The notes: a model not told the origin generated them from the letters alone. Positions 22,281 to 35,760 are shown, numbered from the stretch's first letter. The stretch: DNA of 64,000 nt from Siphonodentalium dalli (GCA_032622095.1 CP136066.1:193928816-193992815), one strand, 5' to 3'. Numbers and translations are program-made.

Positions 22281-22800
22281 AAAACTAGTTCCCCAAAATA
22301 TGTCCGAAGAGTTAGATGGCATAAATGTAAATAACAATCAATATATATGTATGTACTCAGACATCAGATTTGAATTTCTCTACATGTATCCTGATAATTT
22401 TTAAATAGTATAGTGAATGTTACAAGATAAGAAATATGTGCCAGAAATACATTTTAGTTTGTTAGTTAGCTTTTTGTTTAAACATTGTTCATTGCCACCA
22501 GAATTACAGAATTAAGTTATATGTAGATAAGTGAACATGAAAATACATATAGATATTATTGTGATATGTATTATATTTGTTGTGTATAGAATGATAGTAA
22601 GCACGTGGCTTTTCGTGTGATATTTTTTAGAGGGGCCCTGTAAAATGTATAAATATTTCATGTTGCGTTAATTTCAGAACTAGAAAATGGCTATAGATAA
22701 TTTGGAAATTGCGTGTAGGAAATAAGTGTGTAGTTCCGGGTGAGCAGATGATAATTGAAGCAGGGAGAAAATTAGTTTTTGCTATTGTTTTGTTGTGTTT
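22281..22800. other. No gene recognised
   Basis: AT-rich intergenic DNA between two mobile elements. Nothing supportable seen. Confidence 0.45.
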
Positions 22801-23114
22801 TTAACTCATTCAGTGCCGGCGACGTATATATATACGTCGCCCGAAAGTCGCCATCCATGTACCGGCGACGTATATATACGTCGCCCAGAACATCTTGTTT
22901 AAAACATGCTCCACTGGGCGAAATTTCAATATCGGTGTACATGCTTAAAACACCTGCGGATTACAAGTCACATCTTGGGAGAATTTTCATCAGGGGGGCT
23001 GAGGGGCGGGTGGTCTGTTTATATGCGCAGATTCAACTTTTAAACCATGGCGTAGATATCTCCGTTCAAACGACGTATCGGGCAGCTCCGTCCGTTGATG
23101 AATTCAGGAGATAG
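22801..23114 (+). mobile_element. Probable piggyBac-like element, left end only
   Basis: TTAA (22801-22804) followed by CTCATTCAGTGCCGG, then two perfect palindromes GGCGACGTATATATATACGTCGCC-type at 22818-22841 (24 bp) and 22864-22885 (22 bp). The layout matches the right end at 4182-4261 (TTAACTC-type terminus plus paired palindromes). A 111-codon frame overlaps but has no recognised domain. No right end was found, so the extent is uncertain. Confidence 0.55.
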
Positions 23115-23517
23115 GGTCGTCTGAATATAGGAGGTGAAAATTGTGTGTTTTGTGGGCGTGACTAACGTCTTGTAGAGTTCAAACTCTCTGAGAGGTCAAC
23201 GTATACAAACGTCCAGATCTGTTAACTGGAGACCGATTTTGAATGCGTAAAGGACGATTACTATATAGTCGGGCATGCCCTGATCCATCGAACACTTGGT
23301 TTAACGCAACGTGAAAATTTGGAATTGGACTTTCAAAGAACTTCGTGAGTAGGGCCTATAAATCAAAGCCTGCTGTCAATTCGATTCTTTCCAATATTGA
23401 ATAATCAAAGTTAATATATAGTTAGTGTAAATGATGGATTTTCCCCAGGAAACCTGGCACACAGCTATCCGTTTCCCCGGGTAACATGGCACTGACTGAA
23501 TTAATACCGGATTCCTC
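23115..23517. other. No gene recognised
   Basis: May still be the interior of the piggyBac-like copy that starts at 22801; no frame or repeat decides this. Confidence 0.35.
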
Positions 23518-24117
23518 ATCTCCGGTTTAAAACTGATCTACGTAAACATCTAGGATTAAACCGCCGTTTCATAGCTAAATCCGTGGTTTAAACCGGATAC
23601 CGCAGGTCTAAGTGACGCATTCGTCATCTCTGGATTGAACATGGTCCTGCCAGAAACAAGCTATAGCAGCAGTAGTGTCTCTGTATCGTCGAGATAATTA
23701 ATCGTACTTGCCTAATGTGGTCCACGGCGTTCTATCGACAGCGAAAATCGAGAATTACAACAACGAGCATATCTTATTTGGACCATTAAATTGACCATTA
23801 AATCGCTTTCCCTGGATATCGAAAGAAGATACCACACAGGCAGAGATATATCACTTCAGCGCGACCAAATGCAAGCATTTCAAAATGAATGGGAACACAT
23901 TAAACCTCTAATAACTGCGTGCTAAGAACAGAGAAATTCATACAATCAAAACGAGATAAATTATCCACTAAAATGAGGAGAGTCTCCCGGGACAGTTTTA
24001 ATTTCTTATGAATATTTAATCTTTTCAATTTTAACTTTATTAAACTTATTTATTTAGAAATTAATATAAAACCACTAGCATCGAACAATCTCGTTTAAGC
24101 GAGAGAGAGAGAGAGAG

Positions 24118-24156
<39 letters not shown>

Positions 24157-24733
24157 GAGAGAGAGAGAGAGAGAGAAAAAAAAAGTTGGAGTGCCAGTGA
24201 CCCCACCCCTCCCAATCTCGTAGTATTATGTCAGTATAGGTTGTGTGTTATGTATACAATACTACATGCACATAATATACATAAACATTGAATAAATAAT
24301 ATATATAAAAAAAAAATTTAAATAAAAACAATACCATATTTGGAAATTTATAAGCGATAAGCACTCATACGTGTACAGGGTGTGAGTGGGTAAGGCTTGT
24401 GTCAATTACGAAAACAAATTAGAGTTTTGTAACCATAAACCGTCAACTAAACCCTGTTATTCGGCGTCCAGCTACACCAGGTTTAGGAAGGCTAGACCTG
24501 AGAATGACAAAATGTGTGTGCATTTTCGCCAGGGCGTAACACAAATCATTCTACTGTCCGGCTTGTGGTCCGCCTGGTAACTGGGTAGTTTGATTGCATG
24601 TTCAAGTTCATCCCATATAATCTGCAAACCACTGAACGACCACAAACGCCCACTTAGACCCAGTTTGGACCGACACTGTATAGGTTTAAACCCGGTTTAA
24701 AATAGGGGGTTTAAACTAGAGATGACGAATCCG
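23518..24733. mobile_element. Possible 1.2-kb element with diverged inverted ends
   Basis: CGGATTCCTCATCTCCGGTT (from 23518) is inverted at the right as CGGATTCGTCATCTCTAGTT (ending 24733), about 25 bp with four mismatches. A related internal phrase is at 23618-23640, and GTTTAAACC motifs are abundant (23525-23605, 24685-24715). No target duplication is evident and no coding frame is seen. It contains the (GA)n tract at 24100-24176. Confidence 0.45.
24100..24176. repeat. (GA)n microsatellite
   Basis: About 77 bp of GA dinucleotides with two small interruptions. Confidence 0.95.
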
Positions 24734-25192
24734 ACCATATGTTTGTTTTATATTTGTGCAAACTTGACAAGGAATAACTTCTAAACACTTAATACGCCAA
24801 GCTAAGATCTACTTTTTCAAATAAATCACCCAAACACGATGCTATTGTATAACCAGGTGTGGCGCATCCAGAATTCAACCATTACAGTTAAATTCACCTA
24901 TTATAGTTAATTTTGACTATTCCCAGTACGAGTGTTATCTGTTTGAATTTTGTGAAAATATGGGACCGCAGCTCACATTAGTATACATAAGATCACATTA
25001 TTATATGTTGACTCCACAGACTTTTCTGTTTATTGTAAACCCAATCATTGAATGAATATGTACCTGTACTGAACTGTCGATGCGTGTCCCACGATAATCT
25101 AAGTGTTAAGGATGGATTATCTCTTCCTAAATACGTTTTATATATTTTATCTGGTATAAAGTAATAATTATGAGTCGAAGACATCTATCCGG
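24734..25192. other. No gene recognised
   Basis: AT-rich intergenic DNA; nothing supportable seen. Confidence 0.45.
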
Positions 25193-25447
25193 AAACGCTT
25201 CTGTCAATTAATATTGATTTTATATCGATATTTTCTTATACAATGCGATAATTAATTGGGACATTTTTCGTTACTATTTCTAGAATAAACCGCCATGAAA
25301 CTTTCAGGAGAGATAGAGATATAGTTCTGCGCTAGCTATACGCTCCGAACATTTCCGGGAACCTAAAATGTATCAAATTGAATGCATGTACATGTGTATT
25401 ATTCCAGACAATTCGAAATAAAATCAATATTAATTGATAGAAGCGTT
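25193..25447. mobile_element. 255-bp MITE with ~35-bp inverted ends
   Basis: AAACGCTTCTGTCAATTAAT onward (25193-25228) is inverted at 25412-25447 with two mismatches over 35 bp. No target duplication is recognisable and there is no coding capacity. Confidence 0.7.
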
Positions 25448-28113
25448 TACATGGTTCATTGATTCATATTTATTAATTTATAACCAGGGAACTATATAAA
25501 ACGTTGTAGGAAGGGGTTGACCACCTTTAACAGTTGTAAATGCAGCAGTTGATAATTCTGATTTGGTTTTCTGATTTTGTAAATAAACAACCAATATATA
25601 TTGTAAAGTGTGTTGGATATTTTCTTTGTTCAATAAAATGTGATACTAATTCGCCCTCGGTTAGAAAATGTCCAATTATAGGGGGTGATTTGGTTGGAAA
25701 TTATGATAAGTTGGAAGGTTTCAGTTCAAACTACCGGAACAATTTCGAATTACATTTCAATCAAAAGCGTTGTTTCAGGCATGAAATCGCCAAATGTTGA
25801 AAACTTTTACCACAGTTAAACACGGTTGGCGGGGACAACAACCCCACACCAAGGCGCAATGCTCCAGGGTGGCCGTTGGTGATTTAAATCTACAGCTTAT
25901 ATTGTCTTGTCAGATATGAAAATTGCAACTCGTGAAAAATTTGACCCACAGTCGGTGAGCTAGGGAGTGACACATGCACTCCAAACACCCGTCGTCACAT
26001 CCATATCCAACCCCCCTATATATCGCCTACGTCCCTGTGCTTTCGCCGGGCTATATTGTGTCCCACCCTTCCCATTACAAGCACGGTCCAGTAGCGAGTG
26101 AGATATATGGACAATTGCTGAGTTGATTTGACGGAAATGATTGGAGCAATCGTCTGTATTTCGTTTGTAGTGCTGTCATCATTAGAGTTATTCCCCTTCC
26201 ATTGAGTTTACAAAACACCTTGGCATTTGAACTGTATTGGGAACAAAATCTTCCATTTCCGATCCAGAAATGAACCGGCAGTATTAGTATCGACGAATAC
26301 TATTTCTGTTTCTATTATGTCAATATTTCGAATAGTTATGAAATCGCGAAAAAGTTACTTTTTAAATTAATTATCCATTTACCGACCGCAAAAAATTCGT
26401 AGTGCGTATGGCAAACCAGCAGAGACATAGAGAGACTTTCGGAAAAAGTATTCGTCGACACTAACGATACGAAATGAACCGTTGCACAGTTGCAAGCGAT
26501 GCGTTGTACATGGATGACAAATACCCCTGCTACATGAGTTTTTGACGCAACTAAAAACTATTGGGAATATAAAAACAGGTATCGTAGCATAATATTGTCT
26601 TGATCCACAGATGGCAAAGTGCTGCGAACTGTGTATTTTGCCTCTACGTTGACCTACCCTGCCTACAGATTATTGGGCCGGTTTATGGAATTGAACAGCG
26701 TGATATCCTATTTGTGTACATACATGTGTATAGCGCATATATTCGTTTTGCTTATTTCACTGTTATGTGTGACTTTGCAATAAATCAACCAATCAATCAA
26801 ATTATTGTTGAGCAAGATGTACAAGATTTCGAATGTACGGAATCGAGAGAAGGGGCTCGTCACCGCATGAAAGATAAATGTAAGTGATTATTTCACGAAC
26901 TAACACAATTATTAAATATACATGCACATTACGCGGGTGGACGTATAACACCCGCCGCTTGGTCACAACATGCAGCACGAAAATACCCAGGTGTATCTAT
27001 ACTTGGAACAATTGATGGAAAATACCGTATATTCACGTATATCTATAGTATGCATGTACATGCACATGTATATATGTATGCCGGCGCATGCAAACTACTA
27101 ATTATCGGCATTGCCCACCCCATGTTAATACAGTTTCTTCAGTTATTGATATGTTCATGACTTGTTAACTTCTGTTAATTGTTGAATGTAAATAAAGTTA
27201 TCATATTGAAAACAGATACTCGTACATGTATATTGTAACCAGCAGATGGTCATTATATTAGTGGGAACACAGTGAATGCATATCTTATGGTGGGCCTAAT
27301 TTATCTGTGCGAATATAACAGCTTTAGAACAAATTTCTCATCATTTTGCCTCACCAGCGTCATAGCAATTCAGCAGAACTCACCAACATCATAGCAAATT
27401 AGCAGGACCACTTATCCATGTGTCGGTTAGAAAATATCAGTTATTTATGTTGTCAGCAATAATACTATAATAATAGAGGGTATTTGTTGAGCGCCTTATC
27501 CAGGAAGACTCAAAGCGCTGCTCATACAATTGAACATAAATGCTTAAACAATGAAAATTTGACATGACACCCTCGCGTACGCATATATATATATTACACA
27601 TATACGACAACAGTGATACATATACATGTTATTATAATTTTGTAAACGGAAATGATCTGTTATTTTTGGTCTGAGATGAGGATGTTAATTCTGATTATGA
27701 TGGCGGTGATCCGAAGTGTGACTTGAATAGATGCGTCTTGCGCTTAGTTAAAATATAACAATAGAGTTATGCCACCTTTATTGTGTTTGCAAGACACCAG
27801 CAGTGGTGTGCACCTTGATGTCTGCACAATAAAACTTCCAAGACGGAACAAATTGAAGTCAGTGATTTATAAGCCTATGCCGCTTCTAATGATATTTTGC
27901 TGAGATAAAGTAAATACTAATAAGAATTTCATCAAAAGAGAGCACATGTGACGTGTAATTTTGCCGACTATAGTGCAGTAATCGAACTTGTACCGCTTGT
28001 AAATTACAGAGTCGTGTTGTATCTTAAAGCCACATTGCCAATGTGCATGTCAGTAATGGGCAAAGAAGCACCGACACATCTGAGTTTTGCGTGAACTATA
28101 TAATATTAGATAT
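25448..28113. other. Long stretch with no gene recognised
   Basis: About 2.7 kb of AT-rich DNA. Points seen: a short inverted pair around TCGACGAATAC (26289) and GTATTCGTCGA (26448), and a phrase ttgagcgccttatccagg...ctcaaagcgct (27487-27519) that folds on itself and resembles common dispersed repeats. Reading frames of up to 95 codons have no recognisable domain. Confidence 0.45.
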
Positions 28114-28613
28114 GCTTAAAGGCACGGGCAGCGTTCGTTGCAAAAATATGTATATTTGTTCAAATCGCCATCAACAGAAGGAACACCAAAATATATACAG
28201 TTCCGCTCATATGCTAAACAGAATCAGCGCGTAAATAGTATATTGTCGCCAAGGGATACGATGGTGTACGTAAACAAGAGCCTGCTCGTGTTACAGAAGT
28301 TGTGTTTCTGTTTACATGACACAGTGCAATTCTATTGGTTAAAACACAAAATGATATAAACGCTCTTTATTATTTCCATATCAGGAAAACAGTAACAAAT
28401 AACGCTCTTTATGTTTACCATATCCGGATCTAAACAAAAGCCATGTAACGTAACGTTTTTTGCTTTTGTTTACATAACAAAGGGAAAATAATTGACAATA
28501 ACATACTGTTTATGCCATATTTCTGATTGGTATAAGAACAAAATCTGTCTATATTTTACTATTCTTTCTGTTTATGGCGGTTTTTGACGGAGGTGAATAT
28601 TTAACAGCATACC
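28114..28613 (+). repeat. Dispersed ~500-bp repeat, copy 2
   Basis: Same family and orientation as 14048-14562, with near-identical runs such as 'aacgctctttatgtttacca' and 'ctgattggtataagaacaaa'. Ends at 'gacggaggtgaatatttaac'. Confidence 0.78.
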
Positions 28614-28956
28614 CACCGCCAACAGCGCCCGTATCTTTAATATCAAAATTTTGGTAATATTTCAGGATATGCCGGTGCCCATCGGTTGGAAAAATCCAAT
28701 ATATATAGGGGTGTTAGCTTGGAGCTTTCCAACAGCTGGGAACTTTGTCTGTTTAGTTCGGATTCTCCAACATGACGTAATTCCCCGGTCTTGAACATTT
28801 GTACCTGCTTCAAGCGAGTGCAGATGGAAATTCCAAGTGGGATACCCAACCAACGAAGACTCTATAGCTACCCACATCGCTGGGACCTGGCGGCAAATAA
28901 ACGCAGATTTGTTGACACCGACCTGGTATGGTGAATGGTTGATAAGGATGTATAGC

Positions 28957-29055
28957 ACCGCACGTGACTTGTCTGGAGAACGCCGCGGTGTAAGAATCAA
29001 ACCCCACAGACACACCTCAAGCTAATTTGTCAACGGACGTCGGTCTTAATAACGC
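28957..29055 (+). repeat. Diverged dispersed repeat, copy 1 of 2
   Basis: The phrase 'gtgacttgtct...cccacagacacac...tttgtcaacggacg...cttaataacgcccataagg' aligns with 31808-31955 apart from a ~30-bp insertion there. Class unknown; short overlapping frames on both strands are not conserved between the copies. Confidence 0.5.
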
Positions 29056-29448
29056 CCATAAGGGAGATACATTGTTTCACAAATAAGTGACATGTTTGAT
29101 AAGAATACAATAGTTCTTAAACTATCTTATAAACTTGAGTTGAATCCGTGTGAGAATCACAAAAAGACGAAAACTTACATTGTCTTTTAGTACATGCACT
29201 CACTGGATAATTTATGCTGGATAAGTATATAGATTTTTGGTAGGATTTTTTTGTTGGTCTTGAGAACAAGGAAGTTACGATTTGCCAAATTGTACAAACG
29301 GTCTGCGTGTTGTCTCAAAATAAACTAATGCCTTCATTAGCTATAAGTAATTAGAATGTGCTATGAAACCACTAGTTTGAAGATGTAGTTATACGTGTAC
29401 CTCCAAGGAAGAGTTAGTTGTTTTTATTAATTTGTCATGGCTACAAAT

Positions 29449-30550
29449 GCTGAAGATATTCGATCTTATTATCGCCAATAATGGCTCCCATGTTGCAACA
29501 TTGAAGGCAGCCGATCGTAACAACGCGCTCAATGGCTAATATTATTGGGATGTTCTAATTGAATTTATATAGAAACTATCGGAATCACCGAAGTTAAAAT
29601 GTTGTATAGCAGCAGGACCGGATCTATATGATATATGTAACTTCGTTTTGTGTATCCATTTTATGTATATATTTTTTTCTAAATTGTCTATATTACGATT
29701 TATATCGTCAACACCAGTAAACACGTGTACTATATTTATATATAATTATACATCGTTCACATGTGAACATATTATCGTCACATGTCTACATTTATACATT
29801 TATACATTTAGTTCATGACTTTGTGATTTGATCTTTTGATTTATGTCCAATGTATTTGTAAATAGCCATGTACATACCATCTCTCTCCTCAAAAGGAGAC
29901 AATAAAGAATATATGAAGACATTCGATCTTATTAACACTAGCATTGGCTCCCATGCTGCAACATTGAAGACAGCCGATCGTAACAACGCGAGCAATGGCT
30001 AAAATTATTGGGATGTTCTAATTTAATTTAAACGGACATGGTTCATTCGAACCTCAAATTTTTTTCAACGTAATTGGAGGGACGGATACGATAGACCGAT
30101 AAGTACACGAAATATTGATATGCCGGCTTCATGTGATTTGAAAATCGCTTGCCAAAGTCACAGCCACTTTCCAGCCGTTTTCAATTTTTCGACCAAAGTC
30201 AGAGAAACGCTCTTTATTGCTACCATATCAGGAATAGAATAACGCGGAACGCTCTTTTCTGTTCCATGTCATGCATATGGCTGTTGTTTTTTTGTGTGAC
30301 CCAAACACCTTGTTAATAGTTGCATTTTCCATTACTTCAATGCGTCTGTTTGTGTTACAGAATGCTCGTAGAAAGGTAGTTTAAGATATTTATCGACCTA
30401 TTTCGATACCGGGGAAAATTCAAAAGCTAATAATATTATTCGTATTTTGGAGCGCAAACACCACCATGTGACTTTACATAGAAACTATCGGAACATCACC
30501 AAAGTTAAAATGTTGTATAGGAGCAGGACCGGATCTTCTGTATTGTCTTC
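29449..30550 (+). repeat. Partial local duplication
   Basis: 29449-29570 (gaagatattcgatcttatta...aatggctaatattattggga) is repeated at 29914-30025. The following segment 29571-29630 (tagaaactatcggaa...gcaggaccggatct) is repeated at 30478-30540. The intervening DNA differs. This fits a duplication followed by insertion, or two copies of an unknown repeat. Confidence 0.65.
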
Positions 30551-31269
30551 AGTTTGTCATTTTTCGCATATATAAACACCAAAATAATGATGCAATTTCT
30601 TAGAACTCACAGGCTATCATCGTGTGTTCAACTAATTCTTTCAAATGCGTTGGCTTTTGTCCAGTATAATTCGTATAACTCATATAATTTACATAGAGAT
30701 GTCCATTGTGGTCGGTTGTTTACTATAAAACTGATCTTTCCCTTGTATGTTGCTCTTTCATTAAGACCATATTAAAGACATATTATGGACTTGTTCGGGT
30801 GCGTGAAACTGATAAGTTAGTACTCAGACGTTATGCCAACCTGGGAAATGTAGCATTCTACTAACATCGCCGAAAATTTCAAAGAAATCGACCATACCAC
30901 TCCATAGAAAACATCGTCTGAACTACGCTCATCTCGATTCGGGACGCCACTATCGACGATAAACACACACAAATGATTTCCCCATCGAGAGTCATTGCAT
31001 TTAATTCACATATCAGCATAACGGTGTGTGTTGTCAATTTGGATTAATATTCGTAAAAATAACTACTTTGAGCAAGATTATTCCTCATTTCTCTTTGATC
31101 GCCCAACCGGAGAGTTTCACATCACTTTAAGACATTATTATAATTCACTCCATTGCCAACTCTATTTCTTGTTGTTCTATAAATTGTGACCGCATCTTCA
31201 CTTCAAATTATCGGTAACGTATACGGAACTTCGTGTTTACTCGCTGAAGCATTTATCGGAAACAGGCAA
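30551..31269. other. No gene recognised
   Basis: Intergenic DNA; nothing supportable seen. Confidence 0.4.
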
Positions 31270-31271
31270 TA

Positions 31272-31770
31272 CAGTACCAGTCAAAAGAAGTGGTATAGTA
31301 AGCGCGCTATTTTCGCGCCCAATATCACAATAATGTTGCAAGAGGAAACGCTTATAAGCGCGCCGCTTGCGATATTATTGCAATATTTTGCGCTTAATAT
31401 CGCCATATTTCGTGCTTAATATTGCATCATCTTGCGCTCAAAATTATGACATTTGAAGCAATTTATTGCTTCTTCTATATTGTTATTGCATAAATGTATA
31501 TAGAGACAATGTGTTACATTTGTTTATAATTATAGTTGTAAATGCTATATGTATACTATATGCACAGTATTTATCTAATATAAATATAAGACTGTCGGGT
31601 CTGTATAAAATTTTGCGCGCTTAATATCGCAATATTTTGCGCTTAATATCGCAATAATAAGCGCGACAGTTTTTTATATTGCGCTATAATAGCGACTTTT
31701 TCGAAACTAAGCGCGCTCAATGTCGCAATAAATGCGCGCCTCAATATACCACTTCTTCTGATTGGTACTG
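31272..31770. mobile_element. Tc1/mariner-like MITE
   Basis: TA (31270-31271) + CAGTACCAGTCAAAAGAAGT at the left and the inverse, ending GGTACTG + TA (31771-31772), at the right. The ends are about 26 bp with two mismatches. The TA duplication and CAGT-type ends fit Tc1/mariner. The interior repeats GCGCTTAATATCGCAATA-type phrases in both orientations near each end (31360-31410, 31612-31660). It encodes no transposase. Confidence 0.8.
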
Positions 31771-31807
31771 TACCAATGAAGCGGTTGTGCCCCAGTGTGT
31801 GTATACC

Positions 31808-31955
31808 ACCGGTGACTTGTCTCTCCATAACGCCCCGGTGAACCCGTGGAGTCACGTCCGTCGATGTAGGAATCGTCCCCACACAGACACACACACACTT
31901 CATGCCAATTTGCCATCGACAGACGATCTTAACAACGCTAATAAGGACTAGAAAT
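31808..31955 (+). repeat. Diverged dispersed repeat, copy 2 of 2
   Basis: Aligns with 28957-29055 (see there) with an extra ~30 bp. Lies directly after the TA-flanked element. Confidence 0.5.
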
Positions 31956-32424
31956 GATGAAATAATTGAGCAGTTCTAATCTGAAATCGATGAGGTCTTC
32001 ACTTCAAACTCGTCACTCACCTCCCTGTTGTCACATTTCGCGCGCAATGTGCCGGCTTGTTGTCAAATTTGAAAATTTCTCTTTGCAAACAATCCTAATT
32101 ATGACCAATCAAACATGTAAAATATACAATAATCGAGCATTGCGCATGCGCACTGGTTGTAATGAATCTCGGCGAATATACGATAATTATGGTCCTTGGC
32201 AGCAGACGTAGTTATTGGTTGCTATAAACGTAGGTTACAAATGATGCACGGCCATAGTAAATGACAACAGTGACATTAGAGGTATTACACGAATGATATA
32301 ATCTCGCTATGCGGGTATATTTATACAAAACAAATTTGCTGTTACCATTTCTATCTAGCTCATTATCCGAGATAAATTGGACTTTCTCGGAGGGCTCGCA
32401 GAAATCTGATTATAAACTGCCGAG
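31956..32424. other. No gene recognised
   Basis: Intergenic; nothing supportable seen. Confidence 0.4.
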
Positions 32425-32647
32425 TTGGCCGACGATGTCTACTCTTCTTGCGAACCCACCATTATAGGAATGTGTCCATATATAGGGTCTCCGTGGTTGT
32501 CTACACACCTTGCGAACCCACCATTATACATGAACGTTTGTATAGGGTGTCCGGTGATGTCTACTCTTCTTGCGAACCCACCATTAAATGAACATGATTA
32601 GAGGGCCCCCGGGATATCTACTCTTCTTGATAAACCATGCACGTGAA
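32425..32647. repeat. Degenerate ~68-bp tandem repeat, 3-4 units
   Basis: Repeated phrase 'tgtctactcttcttgcgaac' + 'ccaccattat', at about 32434, 32500, 32557 and weakly at 32617, with a variable middle. It ends at the adjoining hAT-like fragment. Confidence 0.7.
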
Positions 32648-33087
32648 CAGGAACGTGACTATAGATGGTCTCCGGGGAATGTCCAACATTGAATTTCAAA
32701 CTGTATATCCCGCCTTGAACCAACCCGAACTTTCAATTTTGAACCCCCACCCCTTGTTGGAAATGTTCAACTGGTACCTCAACCATTCCAACTATTGGAC
32801 ACTTTCAACCTGAGTGTGTCTGGAAAATATACAATTACTGAATACCATTTCAGTCTAAAAATTTGACCGACTGTCAGCGAAAGTAGGAAAGTATTCAAGT
32901 TCTGGTCTGAAGCCTGTTGTGCCAGGCATGAAAACACTGTTGACAATTTTGCCAGTTTTAGCACCCGAACACCGAGAAGAAATTAGCTTAATGTTGTGCC
33001 AGTGATGAAATTTCTAAACTGTTGACAATTTAGACAGTTTTATCGGGGGTGGGACGCCCAAAACTTCCGCCTCTCGCCACGTCCCTG
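32648..33087. mobile_element. Probable old hAT-like MITE
   Basis: The right end ...GCCACGTCCCTG (33087) and a diverged left end CAGGAACGTGACTATAGATGG (32648) resemble the perfect ends of 53416-54428, and both share ttggaaat/ttccaac phrases inside. Flanking 8-mers do not match, so the boundary or the duplication has decayed. Confidence 0.5.
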
Positions 33088-33487
33088 AATCCAGATGAAA
33101 AGAGATTTCGTAAGTGAATGGTTCACCCTTTCTTAATACCAAATACTCACTGATATGACGAGTAACTTACTAAATATTCACTGATATGACGAGTAACTTA
33201 CTAAATACTCACAGGGGGTTATATGAGATAATAAAAACTGATAACACAGAATTTGGGTAAATGGGGGATAAGCACTAACACAAAACTTTTGTTGTATACT
33301 TTCTTATATATGTATATATGCACTGTTACCGTGTAATGTTGTATTCAGTGTTGTTGTCTTCGGGAGAGGAGGTTTATGTAAGTGGCTAGCACGTGTCCCA
33401 CAATCCCATCACCATATTAATTTGTTAAATAAGTATGTTTAGACCAACATAGGTTGAATTATTGATTCGTCTGTCGTCAGTTCATTT

Positions 33488-33945
33488 GTGACCCGCCATA
33501 TCAAATCCAGTCGTAAGTCGGGATTTTTTTACCCTGTGCCAATGCATTCTCTTATATATGCGAGTCGACCATAGGTCGCCTCGCATATATAAGAGAATGC
33601 ATTGGCCTAACAATTTTTTACAATTTTAATAATTTTTTCTTGTATTCTTTAACAATTTTTATAAATTTACCCATACAGAGCCCCAGACAAACATGAGCAG
33701 ACGACACTCTTCTATATGCTTCTATATATGTGTGGGGCTCCCTGCAGGGTAATGGATGTTTTTTATTTTATGTCCTAAAAATTGTAAGAAACATTTATTA
33801 ACAAAAAATGATAAAAAATTGTTAGGCCGATGCATTCTCTTATATATGCGAGGCGACCTATGGTCGACTCGCATATATAAGAGAATGCATTGGCACAGGG
33901 TAAAAAAAATCCCGACTTACGACTGGATTTGATATGGCGGGTCAC
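33488..33945 (+). mobile_element. Hairpin MITE with GTGACCCGCC ends, copy G1
   Basis: Inverted ends GTGACCCGCCATATCAAATC..., nearly perfect for about 47 bp, flanked by short AT direct repeats (ATTT on each side; exact duplication length ambiguous). Inside are two facing 69-bp hairpins (33538-33606 and 33826-33894). The ~220-bp spacer contains a smaller stem (gagcccca / tggggctc at 33679 and 33733). It has no coding capacity. The ends are unrelated to the TTAA-type copies although the hairpins are the same. Confidence 0.85.
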
Positions 33946-35289
33946 ATTTGTTCCTTTTCACCGCGCCATGTGAATACTGGATCATTCATACATTGCGCTT
34001 GGGTAATTGATGGGAGAATCAATTTGGCAAAGCAAATGTTAGTCCGTTCTTGTGATATAATGAAGGGCCGCACGGTGTGCGTTTAGGGAATGGTTTATTG
34101 ACCCCATCCATCATAGGAGCAAATATGTACATTTATAGCACACCTCTATTGATAAAACCTTTTATTCGCTGTACAGATCTAGAGAAGACTTTGATATTGG
34201 GAGTGATATTAGCTGTTCTTAAGTTACCATGCACAATCTCTTTAGTTTTTACAACATCAAAACAATCAGTTATAATAATGTAATGCCATCGCACAAGTTT
34301 TGACTGTCACCCAATAATATGCTATGGAATTGGACAATGCTAAGTGGCTACATGTATACCTAAACAAATTTGTAAATGTTGTAAAAACTAAAAACAATAT
34401 TCTTTTGAAATATCTAAGTTGGTTGCTTGTAGGGCAGTTGAAAAGAGCTGATAATCCGAACCGCGATAGATATTAATAAACGAATGAGTATTAGAAATAA
34501 GTCCAATAACAGTCCTATACCGTCACAACTCATCATGATCTTATGCGTGACATACATTTATAAGGCGAGAAACGTGATCAACAACTGGGGTATGCATTTT
34601 TATTACCAGCAACATGATACGAACACCGTCTTGTAGCATGTATCATTGAACACATGTCTTTTACAAAATCAAGTCGCTCGTTCGTTACCACTGTAACTAC
34701 GTTTCGGGGCTATACATATAAGTGTTCAACAATATTTCTCAGAATTAAATTCCATATAGCCATGTAGTATGTACATTGAATAGATGCCTTTAAAAAAAAC
34801 AAGTTGCTCCTTCATTGCCATAAACAATTTCTATTCTAGGTTAATGACTTGGTTCATATCTTGTACTTTCTTATAACTATCTGTAGCATCTTGTGGGTAA
34901 CAAACATGCATAATCTATAATTGTTTACCATTTTCTTGCCATATCTAGTGTCTTATATCTTATGACACTTTCTTTTTACCGCGGTGTTTAATCATTACTA
35001 ACCTTGTGCTGTTGTTAGTTAAATTCGGTAAATTATAATTGTCCTAGTGTGTGCTGTAAGTCGGTGATATTATGGTTATGGTGATATCGTTTAGTCGAAA
35101 TAACCACTCGATAAAGACCCGTGGATATTTCTCGTATACGATTCACACCATGATATAAGAGAGGAAATGATCACACAGAATAACGCCATGTCACATGTAA
35201 ACGGTTTTCATTGTACCCGTGTGGTCGTGGTACGGTGGTAGTACATTGGTAATCCGAGTGCCTATATAGTGTACCCGGTGTCCATGCAC
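33946..35289. other. No gene recognised
   Basis: About 1.3 kb AT-rich intergenic DNA; short frames only. Confidence 0.45.
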
Positions 35290-35570
35290 CCCCGCCCCTT
35301 GAACCAGACCACACTCCCATGTTCGCTAAATACCATATGATCTCTCTTGAGGTGGAAAAATATGCTTCTGTTGCATGGTCTAGAAAACAACATATTCAAT
35401 ACTAATTACTGGTTGGAAATGAACCAATGAGAATAATTTCAACCTATATGTGGGGTAAAATTTCCAACTAATGCTGTGTCAAGCATGCACGATATTTCCA
35501 AACTGTTGAAAACTATGAAAAAAGTTGGGGGTTAGACACACCAACAACCCCGTCTGTCGCCACGTCCCTG
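35290..35570. mobile_element. Fragment of hAT-like family (GCCACGTCCCTG end)
   Basis: The right end TCGCCACGTCCCTG at 35557-35570 and internal phrases (ggttggaaatgaacc, caaactgttgaaaa, gtcaagcatgca) parallel 32648-33087. The left end is not recognised. Confidence 0.45.
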
Positions 35571-35760
35571 ATGATAATTCAACATCGTGGACAAATTGGT
35601 TAATCACACATGACATATAGGAAACTTGGTATATTACATGTATATGTATAGATTACATATAGGTACGCTTGAATCTGGTATATATAGGCTTTCCAGCCTG
35701 AACGTTATATGTGTAGGAAAGTGGCATGTCGCATGCAAACGGTTGCAAGTACATGTATCT

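Noticed and set aside
22779-23114. A 111-codon frame as a piggyBac transposase start
   Set aside because: It overlaps the terminal palindromes of the element and shows no transposase motif. The region is more likely the non-coding left end.
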